The notes below the pieces were generated by a model. The model had not been told where the DNA came from, made no database searches, and saw nothing but the letters and a program-made list of their open reading frames with translations. A DNA stretch of 64,000 nt from Aquimarina sediminis (lineage in GTDB: Bacteria; Bacteroidota; Bacteroidia; Flavobacteriales; Flavobacteriaceae), in the NCBI RefSeq assembly GCF_002895435.1, contig NZ_POYJ01000006.1, positions 246,515 to 310,514 of the forward strand. The letters run 5' to 3'. Numbering within the stretch: the stretch's first letter is position 1; each line of letters opens with the position of its first letter. Of the stretch, positions 16,183 to 24,494 are shown piece after piece. A program made the position numbers and the translations under genes.

Positions 16183-16321
16183 AAAAAACACGGTACGCGA
16201 TAACTATAAAAAATATAGCAGTTAAGAGCTAAAACTAGCGTTTAGCCTTTTCTGCTATATTTATTATAAATTGAAAAACAACACTTAAAACCTGCTATAA
16301 TACATATATTTAGCGTTGTAT
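16183..16321 (+). repeat. attC-like site S8 (about 139 bp)
   Basis: Starts at AAAAAAC-ACGG, similar to the AAC-ACGG of S3, and ends GTTGTAT. ATAAAAAATATAGCAG pairs with CTGCTATATTTATTAT, and a second arm repeats CCTGCTATAATAC near the right end. It is followed by the DinB-like lipoprotein gene. Confidence 0.55.
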
Positions 16322-16344
16322 AGAACTAATAAACAAATCGAAAA

Positions 16345-16869
16345 ATGAAATGGAATTTAGCAATAATCGGACTGGTTGTTTTCCTAGTGAGCTGTTCTGA
16401 AAAAAAGAATAATATCGAATTAAAATCATTGCTAGTTGAACAATTGAAAAACACGCATACAGATCAAAATTGGTTTGTTCCAACAAAAAATGCAATAAAA
16501 GGACTCTCGGCTGAACAATCAAATTGGAAAGATGATACAGAAAACCACTCAATCGGAGAATTGGTATCACATTTGACTTTTTGGAACGAAATGAACTTAA
16601 GGGCTTTTAAAGGAGAAGACATGTCCGGCTTTGAGGTAAACAACGAAACGACCTTTAAAAAATACACCAATGATGAATGGAAAAGTCTTGTAAATAAATT
16701 GGCCAGTATTCAAACCGAATGGGAACGATTAACCGAAAATGCTACAGATAAACAGTTAACCGAATGGAGTACAGAAATTGTAAATATGACAGCACACAAT
16801 GCCTATCATACAGGACAAATCATTTACATTCGTAAACGGAATGGTTGGTGGAAAAAAAGTAAAAAATGA
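16345..16869 (+). CDS. DinB-superfamily lipoprotein
   Basis: A 174-residue lipoprotein: signal IIGLVVFLVSC, cysteine at residue 17. The mature domain is a four-helix DinB/DUF664-type bundle with the metal-type histidines in LVSHLTFWNE and NMTAHNAYHTGQIIYIRKRN. DinB-fold proteins are metal-dependent and include thiol transferases and many uncharacterised members; an exported version is less usual. It follows attC-like site S8, but no matching site is seen after it, so it may mark the right end of the left array. Confidence 0.8.
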   Translation: MKWNLAIIGLVVFLVSCSEKKNNIELKSLLVEQLKNTHTDQNWFVPTKNAIKGLSAEQSNWKDDTENHSIGELVSHLTFWNEMNLRAFKGEDMSGFEVNNETTFKKYTNDEWKSLVNKLASIQTEWERLTENATDKQLTEWSTEIVNMTAHNAYHTGQIIYIRKRNGWWKKSKK

Positions 16870-17020
16870 GATGTTCTTATAGAATCGCAAAATCAAAAGA
16901 TCAAATCGCTAAAAACATAAGTGTACCTGGTTAATAAAATCGGTACAAAATAATTTATACATTGCATAACCCCGAGGTACAAACCTTACTCACTATAGTA
17001 ATTCTGCATCATATCTAAAA

Positions 17021-17584
17021 ATGAAACAGTTAATAACCTTTATCACTCAATTAAGCACTCTTGACAGAAAAGCAAAAGAAGAATTGTCTGAAATAACAAA
17101 ACTTAAAACGGTTTCAAAAGGAGATTTTCTTATTTCTTCAAACACCTATTGTAGGGAATTATTTTTTATTAAAAAAGGAATTGTAAAAATGCAATTCAAC
17201 TCTAATGGAAACGAATTCATAATGCGCTTTTTTGAAGAAAACATTTTGTTTACAGACATCGAAAGCTGTAATCTGGATAAACATTCCAGATATGAAATCA
17301 TTGCAATAGAAGATACTGAACTATATGTAATACCATTCTCCAAATTCGAAAACCTCTGTTTAAAACATCACTCTTTAGAAACATTTTACAGAAAATTTTT
17401 GACCATTGCCAACCTCAATATGATGGCAAGAATTAAAGAAATGTTGGAAGAAGATGCAAAAAAAAGATATGAGAATTTTTTGAGAAATCATCCTAGCCTA
17501 GCACAACGAATTAATCTAGGAGATTTATCTAAATATATAGGGATTACACAGGTTTCTTTGAGTAGAATACGGGCGATAAAATAG
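17021..17584 (+). CDS. Crp/Fnr-family transcriptional regulator
   Basis: A 187-residue regulator. The N-terminal cyclic-nucleotide-binding fold runs to about residue 120 (KGDFLISSNTYCRELFFIKKG, GNEFIMRFFEEN). The C-terminal helix-turn-helix is NLGDLSKYIGITQVSLSRIR, close to the end as in short flavobacterial members. No cysteine cluster for an Fe-S sensor is seen. The downstream redoxin gene lies 75 bp away in the same direction and is a likely target. Confidence 0.88.
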   Translation: MKQLITFITQLSTLDRKAKEELSEITKLKTVSKGDFLISSNTYCRELFFIKKGIVKMQFNSNGNEFIMRFFEENILFTDIESCNLDKHSRYEIIAIEDTELYVIPFSKFENLCLKHHSLETFYRKFLTIANLNMMARIKEMLEEDAKKRYENFLRNHPSLAQRINLGDLSKYIGITQVSLSRIRAIK

Positions 17585-17659
17585 TCTTTTTTATCATTTG
17601 TTAAAAGAAGTAAGGAATCACAAATCTAATTTTGCTATCAATTCAAACACTGCAAGATT

Positions 17660-18349
17660 ATGAAATCAAAAAAAAGTTCTACAGATTACAATTACAGACA
17701 TTTTAAAGCCACCGATTATGATTTTACAAATTTTAAAGGTCCAAAAGCTGGTGAAAAGTACATAGACTTTGAGGCAAGAACTTTGGATGGAAGAATCGTT
17801 TCTTTATCCAATTATTTAGACAAGCCTATAGTTTTGGATACAGGAAGTATTACATGCCCTATGTATGCAAATTCAAAAACGCATATGATTTCACTACAAG
17901 AGCAATACCCCAACATCCATTTTTTACTTTTATATGTTAGAGAAGCACACCCAGGAGGAAAAATTAATAGGATAACCTCTTTAGATGAAAAAATATCAAA
18001 TGCTAAATCTTCACTTAAACTACACAATGAAAAAAGAACAATTTTGGTAGATGATTTGGAGGGAACCGCTCATCAATTGTATGGGGCAATGCCCAACATG
18101 ACATATGTTATCGGCACAGATAGTATTATAAAGTTTAGAGCAAATTGGACAAATATAGACGCCTTAAAAAAAGTACTATTAAAAATTGACACAAACCATA
18201 TTGAAACTCAAGATTATTATCCCGTTGTAAAACCATCGTTACCTACCGCAATAAGAACTTTAATGATTGGTGGCATTAGAGCCTTGTACGAATTTATTAT
18301 AAGTCTACCTCAACTAATCAGACAGCATAAAGAAGTTGATTCGATGTAA
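17660..18349 (+). CDS. Deiodinase-like thioredoxin-fold protein
   Basis: A 229-residue cytosolic protein of the thioredoxin superfamily. The segment PIVLDTGSITCPMY with Cys66, followed by FLLLYVREAHPGG, is the hallmark of the iodothyronine-deiodinase-like group of bacterial redoxins, in which selenocysteine is replaced by cysteine. The second half has a predicted strand YVIGTDSIIKFRANW and a tail TAIRTLMIGGIRALYEFI. Bacterial members are probably peroxidases or reductases; iodine chemistry is not implied. A Crp/Fnr gene lies just upstream. Confidence 0.8.
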   Translation: MKSKKSSTDYNYRHFKATDYDFTNFKGPKAGEKYIDFEARTLDGRIVSLSNYLDKPIVLDTGSITCPMYANSKTHMISLQEQYPNIHFLLLYVREAHPGGKINRITSLDEKISNAKSSLKLHNEKRTILVDDLEGTAHQLYGAMPNMTYVIGTDSIIKFRANWTNIDALKKVLLKIDTNHIETQDYYPVVKPSLPTAIRTLMIGGIRALYEFIISLPQLIRQHKEVDSM

Positions 18350-18390
18350 CATAGTCTAGAAAAAACTATAAATCTCTTAAATACTACAAA

Positions 18391-18504
18391 ATGAACAACA
18401 CAAATGAATTGAGTATGAGAATCGGAATCAAATTTACTTATCCTTCTATAGATCTAAAAGGTAGAGCGTATTACAACAATTTACCCTATGTAAATGCCCT
18501 TTAA
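18391..18504 (+). CDS. Small open frame of 37 codons, doubtful
   Basis: A short ATG frame 41 bp after the redoxin gene, encoding 37 residues (MNNTNELSMRIGIKFTYPSI at its start) with no signal peptide or recognised motif. It may be the stub of a decayed gene, since the 72 bp that follow contain no continuation that I can see. Weakly supported. Confidence 0.25.
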   Translation: MNNTNELSMRIGIKFTYPSIDLKGRAYYNNLPYVNAL

Positions 18505-18576
18505 AAAAAACAAACGCGCTTTACAAAAGACCTTGCAAGTAATCCGAATAGTATACTCTCTTCATTTTGAAACAAA

Positions 18577-19086
18577 CTACATTAATTCTTTTATCTTTTT
18601 GATAATATTCTTTTCATCACCAGATATAAAACCTTGCTTATCCCAAACTATTTTACCTTCTTTATTGATTAGAAAAGAATGAGGTGTGCTCATAGCCTTC
18701 ATTTTATGCATTAAGTTTCTTTCGACATCCAAATAAATATCAAAATCCCAATTATTAGTAGCAACAAAAGAAGCTACACCACCGGCATATTTAGGTAAAT
18801 CTACTGAAACACCCACAACATTAATTCCAGTTTCATTTTTCCATTGTGCATAAACTTTAGAAATTGTCGATAATTCTTTTCTACATGGAGCACAACAAGT
18901 TGCCCAAAACACAAGCAATGTTGGTTCTCCTCTATTAACAAGTGCCTTTGAGTTAATTGATTTTCCCTCCAATGTTTTAATTGTTACCGATGGAATTTCA
19001 GTAGTTATTTCTTCTTCAGTTGTATAAAAAGCAGTTAATAGTACTGCTACTATTACTAGTAATGTAATTGTTATATAATTCTTCAT
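18577..19086 (-). CDS. TlpA/ResA-like membrane-anchored thioredoxin
   Basis: A 169-residue protein with an N-terminal hydrophobic anchor or signal (ITITLLVIVAVLLTAF) followed by a redoxin domain. The active site is WATCCAPCRKEL, a CxxC pair at Cys65 and Cys68 with an extra Cys64. The later AMSTPHSFLINKEGKIV supplies the cis-Pro loop typical of TlpA/ResA proteins. These reduce disulfides in the periplasm. It lies downstream of the secreted gene at 19151-19951 on the same strand, but a strong terminator separates them. Confidence 0.88.
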   Translation of the reverse strand: MKNYITITLLVIVAVLLTAFYTTEEEITTEIPSVTIKTLEGKSINSKALVNRGEPTLLVFWATCCAPCRKELSTISKVYAQWKNETGINVVGVSVDLPKYAGGVASFVATNNWDFDIYLDVERNLMHKMKAMSTPHSFLINKEGKIVWDKQGFISGDEKNIIKKIKELM

Positions 19087-19104
19087 TTTTACTTATTTTT
19101 ATTT

Positions 19105-19139
19105 AAAAAAAAGGATTGATATATAGCATAATCAATCCT
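19105..19139 (-). terminator. Intrinsic terminator between the two minus-strand genes
   Basis: AGGATTGAT (19112-19120) and ATCAATCCT (19131-19139) form a perfect 9 bp stem with a 10-base loop. On the minus strand it is followed by a run of T (A-run on the + strand). It ends the transcript of the upstream secreted-protein gene. Confidence 0.7.
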
Positions 19140-19150
19140 CTTTCGCGCTT

Positions 19151-19951
19151 TTATTGAGGAAAATTAAATTTGGCATGTATTCCATCAATTCTGGATAAGG
19201 ATTTCATTAATAACGGAGCTACTTTTTTAAATTCTGGATCTGCAATCAATCCATAATAAGCATTTGTATTATTCCACTCTACTATACCCGCCATATGTGG
19301 TTGTAAAAGATAATCTGCCCCTGGTAACCCCTTTAAAGGCTTAAGGCTTGCTACAAAAGATGGTGGACCATATTTCTTTTTTACATTTTCTGACTTTTGA
19401 AAATATTTTGGTAATAATTTCTCTGCCTCTGGTGTTAACCAAGCATTAAAAAACTCATATGTTTTATCTTCTCTAAAAGTAACCGATACATCTTCATCTA
19501 CTGTGAAATATGCCAATTTAATAGATGTTAAAATTGCATCTCTTGTTGGAAATAGTTTTTGAGCCTTTTTATCAGCTAGTAACTTATCTCTTGCTTCAAT
19601 GTTTGGCCATTCAAAAATAGCGATCATTTGAGGAACTACCTCTCCATCAACTACGGCTGTTACTTGTAAACTTCCAAGCATTTTCCCTTCATATTTTGCC
19701 GCTATAGGTAATATTTTTGAAAAGTATTCTTTATTCAATTGGGCATTCTTACCTCCTTCAACAGTAGCATAAGCAATTTCAATTACTTTTCCTGCTTTAA
19801 AAAGTATATTAGCTTCTCTAACTTTGTCTTCTATATCGTTATCCTTGTTTGTTATAGCTTTAGAATTGTTGTTATCAAAAGCCAATGTAGAGAATCCAAT
19901 ACACAAGACTAATATAGCAGTCACTATTCTCATTTTTTCTAAATTCATCAT
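19151..19951 (-). CDS. Exported protein, two tandem ferredoxin-like (DUF1330-type) domains
   Basis: A 266-residue protein that starts with two adjacent ATG codons, has a signal peptide (RIVTAILVLCIGFSTLAF, cleavage near residue 25) and then two halves of similar layout. The first half has QMIAIFEWPNIEARDKLLAD, and the second has MAGIVEWNNTNAYYGLIADP. The pattern strand, E-W, helix, A-D-x-x-F/L is that of dimeric alpha-beta barrels such as DUF1330/ABM proteins. Enzyme activity cannot be predicted. It is divergent from an HxlR regulator 88 bp away, which is the likely controller. Confidence 0.7.
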   Translation of the reverse strand: MMNLEKMRIVTAILVLCIGFSTLAFDNNNSKAITNKDNDIEDKVREANILFKAGKVIEIAYATVEGGKNAQLNKEYFSKILPIAAKYEGKMLGSLQVTAVVDGEVVPQMIAIFEWPNIEARDKLLADKKAQKLFPTRDAILTSIKLAYFTVDEDVSVTFREDKTYEFFNAWLTPEAEKLLPKYFQKSENVKKKYGPPSFVASLKPLKGLPGADYLLQPHMAGIVEWNNTNAYYGLIADPEFKKVAPLLMKSLSRIDGIHAKFNFPQ

Positions 19952-19977
19952 TTTGTTTTTTTTATGTGTTTATTTCA

Positions 19978-20010
19978 CAAATATATTTTAAGTTTACACA
20001 CATTAACAAA
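19978..20010 (-). promoter_or_regulatory. Bacteroidota promoter of the exported-protein gene
   Basis: On the minus strand: TTTG (complement of 20007-20010), 21 bp, then TATATTTG (complement of 19978-19985). This matches the TTTG / TAnnTTTG consensus well. It lies in the 88 bp divergent region, where the HxlR protein would be expected to bind. Confidence 0.6.
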
Positions 20011-20039
20011 AGTTATGTACATACAAATAAGTTCGTGCT

Positions 20040-20405
20040 ATGAGAAAAAAAACATCAACAAACTTTGAGAATCAAAAAATTCTAGAAATGTCATGTGGGC
20101 TTTCTTATGCCGTTGAACTTATTACAGGAAGATGGAAAGTAAATATTCTTTGGAACCTTAATAGAGGAGTAATTCGTTATGGTCAATTAAAAAAAAGTAT
20201 TCCTGGAATCTCTGAAAAAATGTTGACTCAAAGACTTCGGGATATGGAAACTGATGGTTTAATCATTCGAAAAGATTTTAAAACGGTTCCTCCGCACGTA
20301 GAATACTATTTATCAGACGCTGGCAAACAACTAGTACCTGTTTTAGATAAATTGTGTAAATGGGGAAGTCAAGTAAGAGATATAACTAGGTTAGAAGAAG
20401 TCTAG
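20040..20405 (+). CDS. HxlR-family transcriptional regulator
   Basis: A 121-residue winged-helix protein of the HxlR (MarR-related) group: SYAVELITGRWKVNILWNL, then the helix-turn-helix RYGQLKKSIPGISEKMLTQR, a wing with LIIRKDFKTVPPHVEYYLSD, and the typical ending LVPVLDKLCKWG. Such regulators respond to aldehydes, quinones or disulfide stress, sometimes through a cysteine near the start (Cys20 here). It is divergent from the exported-protein gene, its probable target. Confidence 0.9.
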   Translation: MRKKTSTNFENQKILEMSCGLSYAVELITGRWKVNILWNLNRGVIRYGQLKKSIPGISEKMLTQRLRDMETDGLIIRKDFKTVPPHVEYYLSDAGKQLVPVLDKLCKWGSQVRDITRLEEV

Positions 20406-20698
20406 ACCACTCAAACGTTGTATAAAATTAATTGCTCATACAACTCTATAAACAGATTTTTTCTTCAGAAATTCTATTCGGTTTGTATTTGCTAGATTAA
20501 GTATTTGTAACATAGAATAAACTATGAAACATATCGTATACAAACCTTGAAATTTGAATATAATACTGATTTTTTTTAGTAGAAAGTAGTATTACAAGTG
20601 TTAAAAGAATAATTATTTTTAGCATTGCATAATAAAAACAATTATTACAACAACATAACAAACTCTATAAAACATAGTAACCGTAATCTTGAAAAACG
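20406..20698. other. Intergenic region with one small hairpin
   Basis: About 290 bp. GTTGTAT (20417-20423) and ATACAAC (20438-20444) can pair just after the HxlR stop and may serve as a weak terminator; it echoes the ends of attC-like sites but has no further structure. No gene seen. Confidence 0.35.
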
Positions 20699-21202
20699 AT
20701 GATTGAAGTTAAAAAAGCCGAAAAAAAAACTGAATTTAAAATCATCGAAGAACTAGCCGAAGAAATTTTACACGAGGTGTATGATCCTATTATTCCTGCA
20801 GAACATACTCGTTATTTTTTAAAAAAGTTTCAATCAGAAAATGCAATAAGAAACCAAATTAATAATGAAAATTTTAGCTACTTCCTTTTAAAATTCGATG
20901 ATAAAAATGTTGGCTATTTGGGAGTTCAAAAACTAGATAACAAACTAATTTTAAGTAAACTTTATATTCTAAAATCATTTCGAGGACTGAAAATCGGAAA
21001 AACAGCATTGGAATATGTTAACAACCTTGCAATGAATCAGGGAATTGAAAAAATAGAGCTTATTGTTAATCAACAAAATCAAAATACAATAGACATTTAC
21101 CTAAAAAACGGATTTAAAATAATTGAATCAATGATGAATTCATTCCCGAATGGACATTCAGTAAAAGATTATAAAATGGAAAAAGTCTTATCAACAACAT
21201 GA
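20699..21202 (+). CDS. GNAT-family N-acetyltransferase
   Basis: A 167-residue GCN5-related acetyltransferase. The acetyl-CoA site is visible as LYILKSFRGLKIGKTALEYV (the R/Q-x-x-G-x-G/A motif as R-G-L-K-I-G-K), followed by IEKIELIVNQQNQNTIDIYL and a last strand with GFKIIES. It transfers acetyl from acetyl-CoA to an amine; the substrate is unknown. It stands alone, with 290 bp upstream and 180 bp downstream free of genes. Confidence 0.88.
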   Translation: MIEVKKAEKKTEFKIIEELAEEILHEVYDPIIPAEHTRYFLKKFQSENAIRNQINNENFSYFLLKFDDKNVGYLGVQKLDNKLILSKLYILKSFRGLKIGKTALEYVNNLAMNQGIEKIELIVNQQNQNTIDIYLKNGFKIIESMMNSFPNGHSVKDYKMEKVLSTT

Positions 21203-21379
21203 ATCTAATTATAACTCCACAATAATAGATTGTACTTCAAAAGGTCTTTGCAATTTACAAAGAGCATAACTCAAAAAAGTTAGTATCCAATATGGATTAA
21301 AGCTAATAGTTTGGCAATACGAACCTCTTCTACTACATCTTTATATAATTGTAGTACATTTGACATAACCCCTCAAAAA

Positions 21380-21778
21380 ATGAAAGAAGTTGATAAAATA
21401 GCCTTTATTGAAACAAAAAACGGGCAAATTCTAAGCACAAAATCCAAAGGAAAAACCAAATACTATATACCTGGTGGCAAAAGAGAATTTGGTGAAACTG
21501 ATGAGCAAGCTCTAATACGAGAAATATTAGAAGAATTAGACGTACACATTGTAAAAAATACTATTGAATATATTGGAACCTTCAAGGCACAATCGGATGG
21601 AGCAAAAGAAGGAGTTTTAGTAAAAATGACTTGCTACAAAGCCGAATATGATGGAATTTTAAGACCTGCAAGTGAAATTGAAAAAATAAAATGGCTAAAT
21701 TATAACGATTTAGATATTATATCCGAAGTAGACAAAAAGATATTCAAATTCTTTAAAGAAAAAGGTCAATTAGAATAA
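21380..21778 (+). CDS. Nudix hydrolase
   Basis: A 132-residue Nudix domain protein. The box is complete apart from one position: G33, E39, R47-E48 and E51-E52 (GGKREFGETDEQALIREILE), with Asp54 replacing the usual Gly. I chose the ATG at 21380 over an in-frame TTG 69 bp upstream because the fold begins here. Nudix enzymes cleave nucleoside diphosphates linked to another moiety; specificity is not predictable. The AraC gene starts 26 bp downstream. Confidence 0.9.
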   Translation: MKEVDKIAFIETKNGQILSTKSKGKTKYYIPGGKREFGETDEQALIREILEELDVHIVKNTIEYIGTFKAQSDGAKEGVLVKMTCYKAEYDGILRPASEIEKIKWLNYNDLDIISEVDKKIFKFFKEKGQLE

Positions 21779-21803
21779 TACAATATCATATGGGATTAAA
21801 TGC

Positions 21804-22673
21804 TTGAGAGAAGCTATCTATATTGCTTGCCATGTGCCACCATATAAATTATATCTAGTGAATCAAAAAATATTTGCGCCAAATAGTGACCTAGAAGATT
21901 TTGTAAAGTGTTATTGGACATTGGAAGGCTCTAAAGACGAAACACCGCAAAAAAATACTATTGTTCCTGATGGAACTATGAAACTGATTTTTCACTATGG
22001 CGATTTGTATAGACATTACCCAAAAAGTGATAGTAGTATTTTATTGCCAAGATCTTTTTTAATTGGTCAATTGACAAAACCTTACGTAGTAGAACCAACA
22101 GGAGAAACAGGTATTTTTTTTGTTCGCTTCCATCCTAATGGGTTTTTACCATTTACTACTATCCCAATAAAAGAAATGGAAAATACCGCTGTAACTTTAG
22201 AAAAATTGTTTGGAGAAAGTGGATTAGAAATCGAACAAAAAATTATAAATGCTAATACCAATATGGAGCGAATTGATCTTATTCAATCCTTCTTAATTAA
22301 CCGACTGACAGACGATAAGCTCATAGATAAAATTGTCCAATCTACTATTGAAACAATTACAACTGCAAATGGACAGCTTTCTATTAATGAACTTTCTAAA
22401 CAAACTGAGTTAAATCGCAGGTTCCTAGCACGTAAATTCTCTTCTACTATTGGTCTAAGCCCTAAACAGCTTTCAAAAATCGTAAGACTACAAACAACGC
22501 TGAAGACTTTATTAACTAAGGATGTTTCCAAATTGACTGATCTAGCCCATGAAAATGAATATTTCGATCAGGCACATTTCATAAAGGATTTCAAAGAATT
22601 TACTGGACTTACACCCAAAGAGTTTTATGGTGATCATTTAAAAATGTCATTGATATTTGATACTAAAAAATAA
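21804..22673 (+). CDS. AraC-family transcriptional regulator
   Basis: A 289-residue regulator starting at a TTG. The N-terminal half (LEDFVKCYWTLEGSKDE, FVRFHPNGFLPF) matches the DUF6597-type sensor domain. The C-terminal part has two helix-turn-helix units (LSINELSKQTELNRRFLARK and VSKLTDLAHENEYFDQAHFI) and the LTPKEF signature. It may control the VOC protein gene that follows after 75 bp. Confidence 0.9.
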   Translation: MREAIYIACHVPPYKLYLVNQKIFAPNSDLEDFVKCYWTLEGSKDETPQKNTIVPDGTMKLIFHYGDLYRHYPKSDSSILLPRSFLIGQLTKPYVVEPTGETGIFFVRFHPNGFLPFTTIPIKEMENTAVTLEKLFGESGLEIEQKIINANTNMERIDLIQSFLINRLTDDKLIDKIVQSTIETITTANGQLSINELSKQTELNRRFLARKFSSTIGLSPKQLSKIVRLQTTLKTLLTKDVSKLTDLAHENEYFDQAHFIKDFKEFTGLTPKEFYGDHLKMSLIFDTKK

Positions 22674-22747
22674 GTCTGTCCCATTTTTACAATTTTAAGA
22701 TATAAGCAATTCTCAATTTTGCAATCAAACTTAAAAACATAGTAAAA

Positions 22748-23122
22748 ATGAAAAATGAAAATCCTGTTTGTTGGTTTGATATCCATGTGGCAAACCTAGA
22801 GCGTGCAAAAAAATTTTACGAAACAGTTTTTAATGTAAAGCTAGTTGATTTACCTATAGAATGGGGAAAACAATCTACCTTTCCTTTTGAAAACGAAGGA
22901 GTAAATGCAACCGGAGCTTTAGTAGAAAAAGACGATTATATTGCCAATGAAAATAACACAATAGTTTACTTTTCGTCTGAAGATTGTGTAACCGAAGAAA
23001 CCAGAGTTGAAAAAGCAGGTGGAAAAATAATAAAATCAAAAATGTCTATCGGAGAATTTGGTTTTATTTCTATCTTATCCGATACAGAAGGCAATACTAT
23101 AGGTCTACATTCAAGACAGTAA
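22748..23122 (+). CDS. VOC-family (glyoxalase/bleomycin-resistance fold) protein
   Basis: A 124-residue protein of the vicinal oxygen chelate fold: CWFDIHVANLERAKKFYETV at the start, a central TGALV strand and the ending LSDTEGNTIGLHSRQ. These are metal-binding lyases, dioxygenases or drug-binding proteins; the substrate is unknown. It follows an AraC regulator and is closed by an intrinsic terminator. The same AraC-then-VOC arrangement recurs at 31.4-32.6 kb. Confidence 0.88.
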   Translation: MKNENPVCWFDIHVANLERAKKFYETVFNVKLVDLPIEWGKQSTFPFENEGVNATGALVEKDDYIANENNTIVYFSSEDCVTEETRVEKAGGKIIKSKMSIGEFGFISILSDTEGNTIGLHSRQ

Positions 23123-23188
23123 CTTTACAATAATATTGTTTTACTCAAAGAAATGTAAAAACTACACTCATAACAAAGCATAGCAAAG

Positions 23189-23225
23189 ACGGTTCTAGTA
23201 TACACTCGAACCGTTTCCTTTTCTA
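23189..23225 (+). terminator. Intrinsic terminator after the VOC gene
   Basis: ACGGTTC (23189-23195) pairs with GAACCGT (23208-23214) around a 12-base loop, followed by a T-rich tail. It lies about 65 bp after the VOC stop codon. Confidence 0.6.
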
Positions 23226-23295
23226 TTTTGTATATTGCTATAAGTAATTATTTTGCTTTACTCCAAGTTATATATTCAGCATTATTTCCTTGCAA

Positions 23296-23715
23296 ATGAA
23301 ATTTAAAAATCCAATACCTATCACGTGCAAATCCTGTGATTATAAAGGTAAATATAAAATCGTTTTGCTATTAAATTATGAGGCAAAATGCGACAAATGC
23401 AAGAGTAATTTTGATTATGCTTCTGCTCATATGAATAAATTGATGGAGGATCTAAACGAGACATACCTCCTTTTGGAAGTTATTTTGGGTATCGAAGAAC
23501 ATTTTGAACAAGAATACCAAGGAGGAGAAATAGAGAACATCAAATCGATACAAGATCTCTTAACAGTAACCGAAAATGAATTTGATAATGAAAAAGAACA
23601 GATTAGAAAAAAATTGCTAGCATATCTAAGGAAAAAATACAATACCAAAATCAAAGAATTTGACACCTCCATTCTGACTGCACTAGGAATTGAAGTAAAG
23701 AAAAGAGATAACTGA
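23296..23715 (+). CDS. Hypothetical protein with zinc-ribbon-like N-terminus
   Basis: A 139-residue protein. The first 45 residues hold two C-x2-C pairs (ITCKSCDYKG and AKCDKCKSNFD) spaced as in a zinc ribbon. The remainder is acidic and helical (ENIKSIQDLLTVTENEF, then KEQIRKKLLAYLRKKY). An ATG at 23296 is preferred to the TTG two codons upstream. I do not recognise the family; nucleic-acid or protein binding through the ribbon is a guess. It stands alone. Confidence 0.65.
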   Translation: MKFKNPIPITCKSCDYKGKYKIVLLLNYEAKCDKCKSNFDYASAHMNKLMEDLNETYLLLEVILGIEEHFEQEYQGGEIENIKSIQDLLTVTENEFDNEKEQIRKKLLAYLRKKYNTKIKEFDTSILTALGIEVKKRDN

Positions 23716-23790
23716 ATACAAAACTATAGTAAAAACACGTTACACATTAAACATTGGTATGTAGTTAAACTGTCATTGAAAAATAGAAAC

Positions 23791-24333
23791 ATGAAAAAAA
23801 GAAATAGTGTCTTTATCGCCACGAGCTTAGATGGATTTATAGCTGATAAAAATGGAAAAATTGATTGGCTCAATGATATACCGAACCCAGATAAATCGGA
23901 TTTAGGATTCAATAAGTTTATTACAAAAATTGATGCTATAATTATGGGACGAAAAACTTTTGAGACTGTTTGTGGGTTCGATATTGATTGGCCTTATAAA
24001 ATCCCTGTATTCGTTTTAAGTAACTCTTTAAAACAAATTCTGAAAGATTATAAAGACAAAGCTTATTTGGTAAAAGGAAGCATAAAAGAAATAATTAATA
24101 AAATAAATGAGAAAGGATATTATAATTTGTATATAGATGGTGGAACAACAGTACAAAGTTTTCTAAAAGAAGATGTAATTGATGACTTAATAATTACAAC
24201 CATTCCTATTATCCTTGGAGAGGGAGTTCCTCTATTTAATGTGTTAAATGATAAACTTGATTTTGAACTAATCTCTTCTGAGGTATACATTAATCAACTA
24301 GTCCAAAGTCATTATCGTAGAAAAAGAGCGTAA
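23791..24333 (+). CDS. RibD-C/dihydrofolate-reductase-like protein
   Basis: A 180-residue reductase of the RibD C-terminal/DHFR fold: SVFIATSLDGFIADKNGKID at the start, IIMGRKTFETVCGF, the NADPH-binding LYIDGGTTVQSFL and the end TTIPIILGEGVPLF. The ATG at 23791 is chosen over an in-frame TTG 15 bp earlier. Family members reduce pteridine- or pyrimidine-like compounds; most stand-alone ones, like this, are uncharacterised. Confidence 0.88.
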   Translation: MKKRNSVFIATSLDGFIADKNGKIDWLNDIPNPDKSDLGFNKFITKIDAIIMGRKTFETVCGFDIDWPYKIPVFVLSNSLKQILKDYKDKAYLVKGSIKEIINKINEKGYYNLYIDGGTTVQSFLKEDVIDDLIITTIPIILGEGVPLFNVLNDKLDFELISSEVYINQLVQSHYRRKRA

Positions 24334-24494
24334 AAACAAAATACTAAAGATCAACGTAACCAATTATTAGTTCTTAATGCATTCGAAAAGTCTATAGGTT
24401 TTCTTTTGATTCGTTTTCTATTTACTAACTTTATCCTCTATCGATCTATACCATGTAAAAACTCGCTGTAATGCTTTAAAAAATTAATAATTGA

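Larger units (their letters stand above)
1664..16321 (+). mobile_element. Integron-like gene-cassette array (CALIN-like, no integrase seen)
   Basis: Eight structured spacers (listed separately) separate co-oriented small genes. Each starts near an AAC triplet, carries long imperfect inverted repeats, and ends in CGTT followed by G or A, resembling attC sites (RYYYAAC ... GTTRRRY). Two units have exactly complementary outer ends: 2826-2835 with 6974-6983, and 9815-9823 with 11711-11719. This is what a circular cassette inserted at the G/TT bond leaves behind. Cargo is diverse, mostly unknown, and all on the + strand except one regulator. No integron integrase lies in the window. The array reading is inference from sequence; a dedicated attC covariance model would be decisive. 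Confidence 0.6.

Noticed and set aside
1664..16321. Ordinary Rho-independent terminators between small genes
   Set aside because: Most stems lack T-runs, are far longer than needed, and share end boxes and complementary cassette ends, which terminators do not explain.
17597..17634. Promoter before the deiodinase-like gene (TTTG ... TAATTTTG)
   Set aside because: The boxes are good but 26 bp apart, outside the usual 19-21 bp spacing, so I did not list it.
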